From contig CABZKL010000001.1 in assembly GCA_902526405.1 (NCBI GenBank), forward strand, positions 1 through 64,000: 64,000 nt of DNA. The letters run 5' to 3'. Shown here piece after piece: positions 41,043 to 50,109 of this stretch. The DNA is from an uncultured Pelagibacteraceae bacterium (GTDB taxonomy: Bacteria > Pseudomonadota > Alphaproteobacteria > Pelagibacterales > Pelagibacteraceae). A program made the position numbers and the translations under genes. Position 1 is the first letter of the stretch. Each line of letters opens with the position of its first letter. The notes under the pieces were generated by a model. It searched no databases, had not been told where the DNA came from, and saw nothing but the letters and a program-made list of their open reading frames with translations.

Positions 41043-41854
41043 AAAATATTTATACATGGGCAGCTAAACCAGCTAAAAGGACTTTGACTGTTGGAGATTT
41101 AAAAACATCAAAAGGAAAAAGAAAATTTACACAAGTTACGGCAAATAGTATCGAGGAAGCTGAGGCAGCTGAAAAAGCAGGTTTTGATATGATAATCTCA
41201 AATGCAAAAAATGTAATTTCTGTAAGAGAAGGTTCAAAAAACTTATTTTTAACTGCAGCTTTAGGATTAAATGAATTTGTGACAGAAGAAGATATTATGC
41301 GAGGTGCATTTAAAGCATTAGAAAATGGGGCAGATGCAGTTATGACACCAAGAAGTATGCATATAGTTGAAATGCTTTCTAAAGAAGATGTTCCCGTGAT
41401 GGGTCATCTAGGTTTAGTACCAAGAAAGTCGACTTGGATTGGTGGGTTGCGAGCAGTAGGTAAAACTGCAAATGAAGCGTATGAACTTTTTCAAAAGTTT
41501 AAAAGATTAGAAGAGGCTGGTGCATTTTCTGCAGAGTGCGAAGTTATACCAGAAAATGTTATGGGTGAAATTTCAAAGCGCACTGATATAGTTACCGTTT
41601 CTTTAGGATCAGGCAAAAACGCTGATGTGATGTATTTATTTATGGAAGATATTTGTGGTGATACTAAAAACCCACCAAGACATTCCAAAGCTTATGGAAA
41701 TCTATTAAAATTGAGAAATGAAATTAAAAATGAAAGAGTAAAAGCTCTAAAGGCTTTTAAAAAAGATTCGATGAATGGAAAATTTCCAGGAAAAAACCAA
41801 TCATCAAATTTAGAAAAAAAACAATTTGAGGAATTTTTAGATCGATTAAATTAG
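41039..41854 (+). CDS. PanB-like (ketopantoate hydroxymethyltransferase fold) protein, probably not canonical PanB
   Basis: KSKGKRKFTQVTA…AEKAGFDMIIS…PVMGHLGLVPRKSTWIGGLRAVGKTANEAYELFQKFKRLEEAGAFSAECEVIPENV. Confidence 0.75.
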   Translation: MKNIYTWAAKPAKRTLTVGDLKTSKGKRKFTQVTANSIEEAEAAEKAGFDMIISNAKNVISVREGSKNLFLTAALGLNEFVTEEDIMRGAFKALENGADAVMTPRSMHIVEMLSKEDVPVMGHLGLVPRKSTWIGGLRAVGKTANEAYELFQKFKRLEEAGAFSAECEVIPENVMGEISKRTDIVTVSLGSGKNADVMYLFMEDICGDTKNPPRHSKAYGNLLKLRNEIKNERVKALKAFKKDSMNGKFPGKNQSSNLEKKQFEEFLDRLN

Positions 41855-42645
41855 TAAGTAGCGTTATCGTCTTTTTTTGATAAAGATCCCTTCATTTTAT
41901 CTACAGTAGATTTAGCACCAGCACTTAAAGCTCTCAAATCAGATGCTATAGTTACAAAATTGAAACCTTTTTCAATCATCTTAGTTGCATACTCTGTAGT
42001 ACCGTTATGAATTCCTGCAAAAATATTATTTTTTTTCGCATGTTCCAAGATTCTTAAAATTTCAGAATAAGCTTTTGTAGTTTCTGGTTTATCAAAACCA
42101 GGCTTTTCACCTATTGCTAAGCTTAAGTCCGCTGGACCAATATAAATACCATCGACACCTGGTGTAGACATAATCTCATCAAGATTTTCCAAAGACTCTT
42201 TTGTTTCTATCATTGCCAACTTTAATATTTCTTCATTAGCGTGATCTGCATAATCAGCTCCTCCATAAATTAAACCTCTTACTGGGCCAAAACTTCTATA
42301 ACCATCAGGCGGATACATACATGCTTGAACAAAATTTTCTGCCTCTTTTTTATTACTTACCATTGGGCATATAATTCCATAACATCCAGCATCTAAAATT
42401 TTCATTATTTGACCTGGTTCGTTCCAATTTACTCTTGCTAAAGGAGTTACATCTGTTGTTGATATTGTTTGCATCATTGGTAGTGCATTACTGTAATCTA
42501 CTAACCCGTGTTGCATATCCACAGTTAATGAGTCCCAACCTTGATGAGCCATTGCTTCAGCAGATGCAGTGCTAGGAATTGCACACCAACCATTAATGAC
42601 GGGCTCACCGTCTTTCATCATTTGTTTAATTTTATTTTTTCTCAC
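41851..42645 (-). CDS. HpcH/HpaI-family class II aldolase
   Basis: WDSLTVDMQHGLVDYSNA; NWNEPGQIMKILDAGCYGIICPMV; YIGPADLSLAIG. Confidence 0.92.
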   Translation of the reverse strand: MRKNKIKQMMKDGEPVINGWCAIPSTASAEAMAHQGWDSLTVDMQHGLVDYSNALPMMQTISTTDVTPLARVNWNEPGQIMKILDAGCYGIICPMVSNKKEAENFVQACMYPPDGYRSFGPVRGLIYGGADYADHANEEILKLAMIETKESLENLDEIMSTPGVDGIYIGPADLSLAIGEKPGFDKPETTKAYSEILRILEHAKKNNIFAGIHNGTTEYATKMIEKGFNFVTIASDLRALSAGAKSTVDKMKGSLSKKDDNATY

Positions 42646-42647
42646 AA

Positions 42648-44090
42648 TTAGATTTTTAAACCCATGTGAGTATATTTCACATTTAAATAGTCTTTGATTG
42701 CTCCTGAGCCACCTTCACGTCCATAACCAGTTTGTTTTATTCCTCCAAATGGTGCTTCTGCAAGTGCTACCACTCCTGTATTAACTGCAACACATCCTGT
42801 TTCTAATTTTTCAGAACCTATGTGAGCTTTGTCCATTGAATTTGTGTAGAGATAACTGCATAAACCTAGATCGTTATCATTAGCTCTTTCAATCACCTCA
42901 TCAAAATTTTTGAATGTTAAAATTGGAACCAACGGACCAAAAGGCTCTTCCTTCATGATTGTATAATTGTCTTTAACGTCATCGAAAACTGTTGGTTCAT
43001 AATAATATCCTTTGTTGAAACCTGAGGGTCTTTTCCCACCCATTAAAACTTTAGCACCTTCTTTCTTTGTAGTTTCAACTAATTTTTCTATTTCTTCTAA
43101 TCTCTTTGCAGTGCTTAAAGGTCCTAATTCCACACCTTCATCCATACCATTACCAATTTTTAGTTTTTTGGCCCTATCTATAAAAGCACTTACAAATTCA
43201 TCTTTTCTATTTTCTTGAATATAAAATCTATTAGGTGAAATACATACTTGGCCATTATTTCTAAATTTACCAGCAATTGCAATGTCAGCTACCTTATTCA
43301 TATCCACATCTTCACATACAATGAAAGGAGAATGTCCACTTAGTTCCATAGTAACTCTTTGAACTTTGTCAGCAGCTTTTTTTAAAATAATTTTGCCTAC
43401 TCTTGTTGAACCCGTAATTGAAACTTTTTTAATTATATCAGACTCCATTAATTCGTTAGATATCTCAGCAGGATCACCTGATAGAAGATTTACTACTCCA
43501 TCTGGCACACCAGCTTCTTTACATATATTAACTAATTCCATTACAGCACCTGGGGTAATTACATCTGGCTTACAAATAACAGAGCAACCTGCAGCTAAAG
43601 AAGTAGAAATCTTTCTTGCAGCTAATACAATTGGGAAATTCCAAGGAACTAAAGCAGCTACTACTCCAACTGGCTGATAATAAACATGAACTCTTGTATC
43701 TGGAAATCTACTTTGTTGGGTTTGCCCATAAATTCTTTTAGTTTCCTCAGCATTCCATTCAAAAATATCTGCTGCACCACCAACTTCCCCAACAGCTTCG
43801 GCAATAGGTTTTCCTACCTCAAGTGTTAACCATTTTGCAAGAACGTCTTTTCTTTCTCTCATTAGGTCAGCAATTTTTCTAAGTATATAAGCTCTTTGCC
43901 ATGGGGCAGTATTTTTCCAAATCTCTAAACCTTTCTCAGCAGATTTAAGAGCTTTTTTAACTTCTATAGAAGAAGCCTTTGATGCTTTTCCAATTACTTC
44001 TTCAGTAGCTGGATTTATAACGTCATATGTTTCTTTTTTTTCAGCTTGTTGCCATTTACCGTCAATGAATTGTCCAAAGTTACTATACAT
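42648..44090 (-). CDS. NAD(P)-dependent aldehyde dehydrogenase
   Basis: VVAALVPWNFPIVLAARK; VSITGSTRVGKIIL; MELSGHSPFIV; NGQVCISPNRFY. Confidence 0.93.
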   Translation of the reverse strand: MYSNFGQFIDGKWQQAEKKETYDVINPATEEVIGKASKASSIEVKKALKSAEKGLEIWKNTAPWQRAYILRKIADLMRERKDVLAKWLTLEVGKPIAEAVGEVGGAADIFEWNAEETKRIYGQTQQSRFPDTRVHVYYQPVGVVAALVPWNFPIVLAARKISTSLAAGCSVICKPDVITPGAVMELVNICKEAGVPDGVVNLLSGDPAEISNELMESDIIKKVSITGSTRVGKIILKKAADKVQRVTMELSGHSPFIVCEDVDMNKVADIAIAGKFRNNGQVCISPNRFYIQENRKDEFVSAFIDRAKKLKIGNGMDEGVELGPLSTAKRLEEIEKLVETTKKEGAKVLMGGKRPSGFNKGYYYEPTVFDDVKDNYTIMKEEPFGPLVPILTFKNFDEVIERANDNDLGLCSYLYTNSMDKAHIGSEKLETGCVAVNTGVVALAEAPFGGIKQTGYGREGGSGAIKDYLNVKYTHMGLKI

Positions 44091-44182
44091 AGAATTTATT
44101 TTTAAGTTTACTAATCTGGGTTTTTTAATTTATAATTTAATTATATATAAACACTATATACAGTTAAAGACAAACTTAGTTC

Positions 44183-46027
44183 ATGAAAAAAATTACTCTT
44201 ACTTGTGCCCATGCAATAGTAAAATATTTAATTGCACAAAAAATATTAATTGACGGTAAAAAAGAACCATTGTTTCCTGGTGTATTTGGGATATTTGGAC
44301 ATGGCAATGTTGCATGTTTGGGGCAAGCTTTAGAGGAAAATCAAAATGAACTACCTACTTACAGAGGACATCATGAACAAAATATGGCTCTTACTGGAAT
44401 AGGTTATGCCAGAGGAAAAAGAAGACAACAAATTTTTGTAGCAACTTCATCAGTTGGACCTGGAGCAACAAATATGGTTACAGCTGCAGCAGTTGCAATG
44501 AGTAATAGATTACCAATTCTATTTTTACCCGGAGATACTTATGCTAATAGGCTGCCAGATCCAGTTTTACAACAAGTAGAACACTTTAATAATCCTGGAA
44601 TTACAGCAAACGATGCATTTAGACCCGTAACAAGATATTTTGACAGAATAACAAGACCGGAACAAATAATTCAGTCTTTTCCAAATGCAGTTCAAACAAT
44701 GTTGGATCCAGCTGATTGCGGACCAGCGTGTATATCTTTGTGTCAAGATATTCAAGGTCAAACATTTGAATACCCTGAAGAGTTTTTTAAAGAAAGAATT
44801 CATTCAATAAGAAGGCCAAGACCAGATGATTTTCAAATTAAAGAGGCTGCTGAAAAAATCAAAAAATCAAAAAATCCAATTATCATTTCTGGAGGGGGGG
44901 TTTTTTATTCTAATGCAATGGAAGAATTAAGTAACTTTGCAACTAAACACAATATACCAGTTACTCAAACTGTGATGGGTTATTCAACAATGAAAAGAGA
45001 CCATTCTCACTATGCTGGACAAATTGGAGGCTTAGGTGGAAAAAATACTAATGACCTTGCAAAAGAAACTGATCTTGCAATTGCAGTTGGAACAAAACTT
45101 GCAGATTTTACAACTGGATCTTGGTCAAATTTCGAAAATGAAAAATTTAAACTTGTTTCTATAAATGTTTCGAGATTTGATGCCAATAAACATTTAGCTC
45201 AAGCTGTAGTTGGGGACGCTAAAGTTTCATTAATTGAACTTTCTAAAGCTTTAGGAGATTGGAAATTAGGAGATGAGTGGAATGAAAAATCACAAAGAGA
45301 ATTAAAAATTTGGAACGAACATATCGATAAAGAAAGTGCACCAACAAATCAGGAAGTACCAAGCTATGTTCAAGTAATAGGGGCTATTTATAGAAATTCT
45401 GAACCAACAGATATTGCTGTTACTGCTGCAGGTGGTCTTGTAGGTGAGGTAGTCCAAGTTTGGCGACCTAAAGAATTAAACACACACGAAAGTGAATGGG
45501 GATTTAGCTGTATGAGTTATGAAATTTCTGGCGCTTTAGGGATTAAGATGGCGAACCCTGATAAAGAGGTAATTTCTTTTGTAGGTGATGGCTCTTATTT
45601 ATTAAATAATACTGACATATACTCATCTGTTATTACAAAAAATAAACTGATTATAATTATTTGTGACAATGGAGGTTTTGCAGTCATTAATAGATTGCAA
45701 TTGTTTAAAGGTGGAAAAGAATACAATAACTTACTAAAGAGCTCAAAAACTCCTGGTTTAGTAGATGTTGATTTTGCAAAACATGCTGAAAGTATGGGTG
45801 CGAAATCTGAACACGTAACATCTATCTCTGATTTAGAAGAAGCATTTAAAAGAGCCAAAAAATCAGATGTAACTTATGTTATTTCAATAAAAACTCATGC
45901 TTACAAGTGGGTAGAGGGCTCAGCTTTTTGGGACAGCCCAACTTTAGAAATTCCTTCAACAGAAGAAAATAAAGAGGCTTTAAAACTTCACAAAGACGGC
46001 AAGTCCAAACAAAGACAAGGCATCTAA
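44183..46027 (+). CDS. iolD: 3D-(3,5/4)-trihydroxycyclohexane-1,2-dione acylhydrolase-like ThDP enzyme (IolD)
   Basis: PGVFGIFGHGNVACLGQALEE…YRGHHEQNMALTGIGYARGKRRQQIFVATSSVGPGATNM; C-terminal ThDP motif GDGSYLLNNTDIYSSVITKN. Confidence 0.9.
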   Translation: MKKITLTCAHAIVKYLIAQKILIDGKKEPLFPGVFGIFGHGNVACLGQALEENQNELPTYRGHHEQNMALTGIGYARGKRRQQIFVATSSVGPGATNMVTAAAVAMSNRLPILFLPGDTYANRLPDPVLQQVEHFNNPGITANDAFRPVTRYFDRITRPEQIIQSFPNAVQTMLDPADCGPACISLCQDIQGQTFEYPEEFFKERIHSIRRPRPDDFQIKEAAEKIKKSKNPIIISGGGVFYSNAMEELSNFATKHNIPVTQTVMGYSTMKRDHSHYAGQIGGLGGKNTNDLAKETDLAIAVGTKLADFTTGSWSNFENEKFKLVSINVSRFDANKHLAQAVVGDAKVSLIELSKALGDWKLGDEWNEKSQRELKIWNEHIDKESAPTNQEVPSYVQVIGAIYRNSEPTDIAVTAAGGLVGEVVQVWRPKELNTHESEWGFSCMSYEISGALGIKMANPDKEVISFVGDGSYLLNNTDIYSSVITKNKLIIIICDNGGFAVINRLQLFKGGKEYNNLLKSSKTPGLVDVDFAKHAESMGAKSEHVTSISDLEEAFKRAKKSDVTYVISIKTHAYKWVEGSAFWDSPTLEIPSTEENKEALKLHKDGKSKQRQGI

Positions 46028-46034
46028 TTTTTTA

Positions 46035-47189
46035 ATGAATAAAGTATTTAAGGTTGGTTTGATAGGGTGTGGACATATTGCAGAAACATATTTTAGAGGG
46101 CATCAGTATTTTAACAATTTTAAAATTGTTGCTTGCGCAGATATTAATCAAAAAGCTGCAGATAAATGTGCAAAACTTTATAATATTAAATCTAAAACAG
46201 TTGGTGATCTTCTTAAAGATAAGGATATCGAAGTAATACTAAATCTAACAATACCCCAATCTCATTACACCGTATCTAAAAAAGTTTTGAGTGCAGGCAA
46301 ACATGTTTATTCAGAAAAACCTTTAGCTACATATTTTGAAAAAGGAAAAGAACTCGTTGCTTTAGCAAAAAAAAAGAAGCTCTATATTGGTAACGCTCCT
46401 GATACTTTTTTAGGTGGAGGAATTCAAAAAGCAAGAGAGTTGATAGACTCTGACTTAATTGGAGATATAAAACTTGGTAATGCAATTTTTGCTTTTCCAG
46501 GAGTAGAAACATTTCATCCAAAACCTGAGTCTTGGTATAGAAAAGAGGGTGGGCCAGTAATCGATATGGGACCTTACTTTTTTACAACACTAGTAAATTT
46601 GCTTGGACCTGCAAAACAAGTACAGGGAAGAACGTTAACAGCTTTCAAGAAAAGAATTTATGGGGCTGGACCGAAAAAAAATAAATCTTTTAAAGTTGAA
46701 ACACCTACAACTTATTTAGCAACTATTCAGTTTCATACAGGAGCAATTATCCAAGTGACATTGTCATTCGACGTCGTAAATCATCAAAGAAATCACATGG
46801 AGCTTTATGGAACTAAAGGCTCAATCATTGTACCTGATCCAAATATGTTTGGTGGGTCAGTTTATATATCAGTTACCGAGGGAGGTAGATGGGGAGAACA
46901 TAAAACTGACAAAATGCATTTGGGAAAAATAAATATCACTTCATCAAGTGGCAGATCTAACGAGTCTCCTACGAATGCTAATTATAGGAGCGTTGGATTA
47001 TCTGAAATGCTGTATTCAATTCAGCAAAAAAAGAAACATAGATGCTCAGGAGAATTATCACTTCATGTTCTTGATATAATTCAATCAACAATGAAAGCAG
47101 CTACCACTGGTATACCTCAAAAAATTCTCACTAAGTGTGAAAAGCCAAAAAAATTCAGTGAAGAAGAAGTAAAACGTATACTTATTTAA
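46035..47189 (+). CDS. Gfo/Idh/MocA-family oxidoreductase
   Basis: VGLIGCGHIAETYFRGHQ; YSEKPLATYFEKG; GGPVIDMGPYFFTTLVNLLGP. Confidence 0.9.
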   Translation: MNKVFKVGLIGCGHIAETYFRGHQYFNNFKIVACADINQKAADKCAKLYNIKSKTVGDLLKDKDIEVILNLTIPQSHYTVSKKVLSAGKHVYSEKPLATYFEKGKELVALAKKKKLYIGNAPDTFLGGGIQKARELIDSDLIGDIKLGNAIFAFPGVETFHPKPESWYRKEGGPVIDMGPYFFTTLVNLLGPAKQVQGRTLTAFKKRIYGAGPKKNKSFKVETPTTYLATIQFHTGAIIQVTLSFDVVNHQRNHMELYGTKGSIIVPDPNMFGGSVYISVTEGGRWGEHKTDKMHLGKINITSSSGRSNESPTNANYRSVGLSEMLYSIQQKKKHRCSGELSLHVLDIIQSTMKAATTGIPQKILTKCEKPKKFSEEEVKRILI

Positions 47190-48212
47190 ATGGGAAAACA
47201 TATTGCTATAGTAGATCCATTTCCACGAACTCTAGAATTAATTTTTTCTAAAGATAAATTTAAAATTCTCAAATCAAAGTATCAATTACTTTATGCACCA
47301 AAAAATAAAAAAAATTTTTTTTATGAGAAAAATATCCACAAAGCTTCATTTATTATAGGCCAACCTGATTTACCAAAAAATATTTTGATAAAAGCAAAAA
47401 AATTGAAAGCAATTATAAATGTTGAAAGTAATTTTATTAATAACATGGATTATCAATATTGTTTTAAAAACGGAATTCACGTTATTGCAACTTCTCCTGT
47501 TTTTTCAAAACCAGTCGCAGAAATTGCTCTTGGAATGACTTTATCTTTATTAAGAAATATTCATACTGCCCATTTAGATTTTATTAAAGGTAAAGAAAAA
47601 TATGGATTAGAGAGTAACTTGAAAGCTTCTTTATTATCCGAAAAGAAAATAGGATTGTTAGGTTTTGGAGATCTTGCTAAATCTTTGTATCCATTATTAT
47701 TGCCATTCACCAAAGATATAAATGTTTATGATCCATGGATTCCTAAAGTAAAAATTAAAAAGCTAGGTTTCAAAAATATTAGTTTAAATAAGATGTTTGA
47801 AAATTGTGAGATCATTTATGTGTTAGCGACGGTGACTACAAAAAATAAAAACTTCATAGATAAAAAACTTTTAAAGAGGATGAAGCCCAATTCCTGTTTT
47901 GTATTAATGAGTCGTGCTGCGGTTGTAAATTTCAAGGATTTAATAAACATAGTGAAAAAAAGAAACATATTTGTTGCTACAGATGTTTTTCCTGAGGAAC
48001 CAGTACCAAAAAAGAGTTCGTTAAGGAAAGTAAAGAATATTTTGTTTTCTGCTCATAGAGCTGGGGCTTTGAAGTCTGCTTTTTTTAATATGGGGGACAT
48101 AGTTTTAAAAGATATGAGCTTAATCAGAAAAAATTTAAAACCTAAATTCTGTAAAATAGCAAATAAGAGGACAGTCAATCTTATAGCCTCAAAACCTGTT
48201 GCAATTAATTGA
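47190..48212 (+). CDS. NAD-binding D-2-hydroxyacid dehydrogenase
   Basis: IGLLGFGDLAKSLYPLL; VLMSRAAVVNFKDL; VFPEEPVPKKSSLRKVKNILFSAHRAG. Confidence 0.82.
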   Translation: MGKHIAIVDPFPRTLELIFSKDKFKILKSKYQLLYAPKNKKNFFYEKNIHKASFIIGQPDLPKNILIKAKKLKAIINVESNFINNMDYQYCFKNGIHVIATSPVFSKPVAEIALGMTLSLLRNIHTAHLDFIKGKEKYGLESNLKASLLSEKKIGLLGFGDLAKSLYPLLLPFTKDINVYDPWIPKVKIKKLGFKNISLNKMFENCEIIYVLATVTTKNKNFIDKKLLKRMKPNSCFVLMSRAAVVNFKDLINIVKKRNIFVATDVFPEEPVPKKSSLRKVKNILFSAHRAGALKSAFFNMGDIVLKDMSLIRKNLKPKFCKIANKRTVNLIASKPVAIN

Positions 48213-48234
48213 TTTTTTTATAATTTCGTAATTT

Positions 48235-48984
48235 ATGTCAACTTTCCAAAATCCACTATTAGAAGCAAAAGGAATAACTAAATATTTTGGTACAATTACT
48301 GCTTTAGAAAATGTTGATTTAAAAGTACATGCAGGAGAATGTTTAGGTGTAGTTGGAGATAATGGAGCAGGAAAATCAACTCTGATGAAAGTTTTATCAG
48401 GCTTATATAAACCCAGTTCAGGCTCGTTATATTTTCAAGGAAAAGAGGAAATCTTAGAAAGTCCCAAGGACTCACAAAACCTTGGACTAGAAATGGTTTA
48501 TCAAGACCTTGCTCTAGCTGGAAATTTACCTATTGGAGAAAATATTTTTTTAGGAAGAGAGCCAACTAAAAATATTGGTTTCTTAAAATTTTTAGATTTT
48601 AATAAAATAAAAGAATTAACAAACGCTCATTTAGGAAAACTAAAAATAAATGTTAAGAGCGCTGATCAAAAAGTCGAAGAACTTTCTGGAGGTCAAAGAC
48701 AGGCTGTTGCAATTGCTAGATCAACAGCATTTAATGCTAAAGTTGTCATAATGGATGAACCAACAGCTGCTCTTGCAATTAAAGAAGTAGGAAAAGTATT
48801 AGATCTTATAAATAGCTTAAAAAAAACAGGCGTTGGTGTAATTGTTATAAGTCATAGAATGGATGATATTTTTTCAGTTTGCGATCGAGTGATGGCGCTA
48901 TTTCAAGGTACAAATTTTGCAGAGTCTGAACTCTCAAATACTTCAAGGGACGAAGTAATTGGATGGATTATGGGTAAAAAATAA
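48235..48984 (+). CDS. Sugar ABC transporter ATPase (single NBD, FrcA-like)
   Basis: GDNGAGKSTLMKVLSGLYKPSSG; ELSGGQRQAVAIARS; one nucleotide-binding domain only. Confidence 0.93.
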   Translation: MSTFQNPLLEAKGITKYFGTITALENVDLKVHAGECLGVVGDNGAGKSTLMKVLSGLYKPSSGSLYFQGKEEILESPKDSQNLGLEMVYQDLALAGNLPIGENIFLGREPTKNIGFLKFLDFNKIKELTNAHLGKLKINVKSADQKVEELSGGQRQAVAIARSTAFNAKVVIMDEPTAALAIKEVGKVLDLINSLKKTGVGVIVISHRMDDIFSVCDRVMALFQGTNFAESELSNTSRDEVIGWIMGKK

Positions 48985-48985
48985 A

Positions 48986-49999
48986 ATGGAAGAAAAAGAT
49001 AATAAAAAAGTTAGTCTATATTTAAAATTAATGCCTTACATTGAAAAGTATGGCATTCTTTTATTACTTGTACTTATGATACTGGTAATGCACATTTTGC
49101 AGCCAGATGTCTTCTTATCATGGAGAAATGTAACTAACGTTTTCAAACAAATCTCTTGGCAGTCAATGTTAGCCTTAGGTGTCTTCATGGTCATCGTAAC
49201 TGCTGGTATAGATCTTTCTGTCGGCTCAATCATGATGTTGTCACTGATGGTTTTAGCAATTGTTGCTAAAGCAGGAGCACCGTGGTTTATAGTTGTTATA
49301 ACTCCTCTGATAGCAGGGTTCTTGTGTGGTTTGTTTAATGGAGCCGGAATTACTTTATTGAGGATGCCCCATCCATTTATAATGACCTTAGGAACACTTT
49401 ATATTTTTAGAGGGACAGGAAACCTTATATCTGGTGGAACACCAATTAGTGGTTTCACAGATGAAGTTAGATATCTGGGACATGGTAGAATTGATTTAAC
49501 GTGGCTTGGATTAGAAAAGTCACAGTATTTGCCTGTTAGTTTAGTTTTAATTGCAGTTGTGTATGTTATTTTTTGGTTTTTTCTTAATCACAGTAGAACA
49601 GGAAAGTGGATTTACGCAATAGGCGGAAATCCAAGTGCTGCTAGAGCATCAGGTATAAATGTAAATAAAATTTTAATTATAGTATATTCACTTTGTGGTT
49701 TCTTATCTGGTATTGGAGCATTAATTTTAGCAGGAAGAACTGACTCTGGTTATCCAAATGCAGGTTTACAATCCGAATTAGATGCTATTGCAGCATGTAT
49801 TATAGGCGGTGCAAGTTTTTTTGGTGGAAGAGGAACGGTATTAGGAGTTTTTGCTGGTGTTATGATTATGGGTATTTTGAGAAATGGACTTAATTTGATG
49901 GATGTGAGTTCATTTTGGCAGCAGGTTTTAATAGGCTCAATTATTGTTATAGCTGTTTATATAGATGTTCTTAGACGAGATCTTGGAACTAGAAAATAA
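48986..49999 (+). CDS. Sugar ABC transporter permease (RbsC/FrcC type)
   Basis: MVIVTAGIDLSVGSIMML; RTGKWIYAIGGNPSAARASGI; IAACIIGGASFFGGRGTVLG. Confidence 0.93.
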   Translation: MEEKDNKKVSLYLKLMPYIEKYGILLLLVLMILVMHILQPDVFLSWRNVTNVFKQISWQSMLALGVFMVIVTAGIDLSVGSIMMLSLMVLAIVAKAGAPWFIVVITPLIAGFLCGLFNGAGITLLRMPHPFIMTLGTLYIFRGTGNLISGGTPISGFTDEVRYLGHGRIDLTWLGLEKSQYLPVSLVLIAVVYVIFWFFLNHSRTGKWIYAIGGNPSAARASGINVNKILIIVYSLCGFLSGIGALILAGRTDSGYPNAGLQSELDAIAACIIGGASFFGGRGTVLGVFAGVMIMGILRNGLNLMDVSSFWQQVLIGSIIVIAVYIDVLRRDLGTRK

Positions 50000-50088
50000 T
50001 TAAAATTCATTTTACACGTAAAAGTTGTTTTGACTTTATAAACAGTTGAATTTTTTCCAAAATTTTTATTTAATTTAGATTATTCAAA

Positions 50089-50109
50089 TAACAATAGGGG
50101 AATAAATAA
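50089..50109 (+). promoter_or_regulatory. Shine-Dalgarno leader of the sugar-binding protein gene
   Basis: TAACAATAGGGGAATAAATAA-ATG; similar to leaders at 53550 and 58372. Confidence 0.6.

Noticed and set aside
50010-50023. TTTTAC-AC-GTAAAA palindrome between permease and SBP genes
   Set aside because: Short and AT-rich; chance occurrence is likely and no promoter could be assigned confidently.
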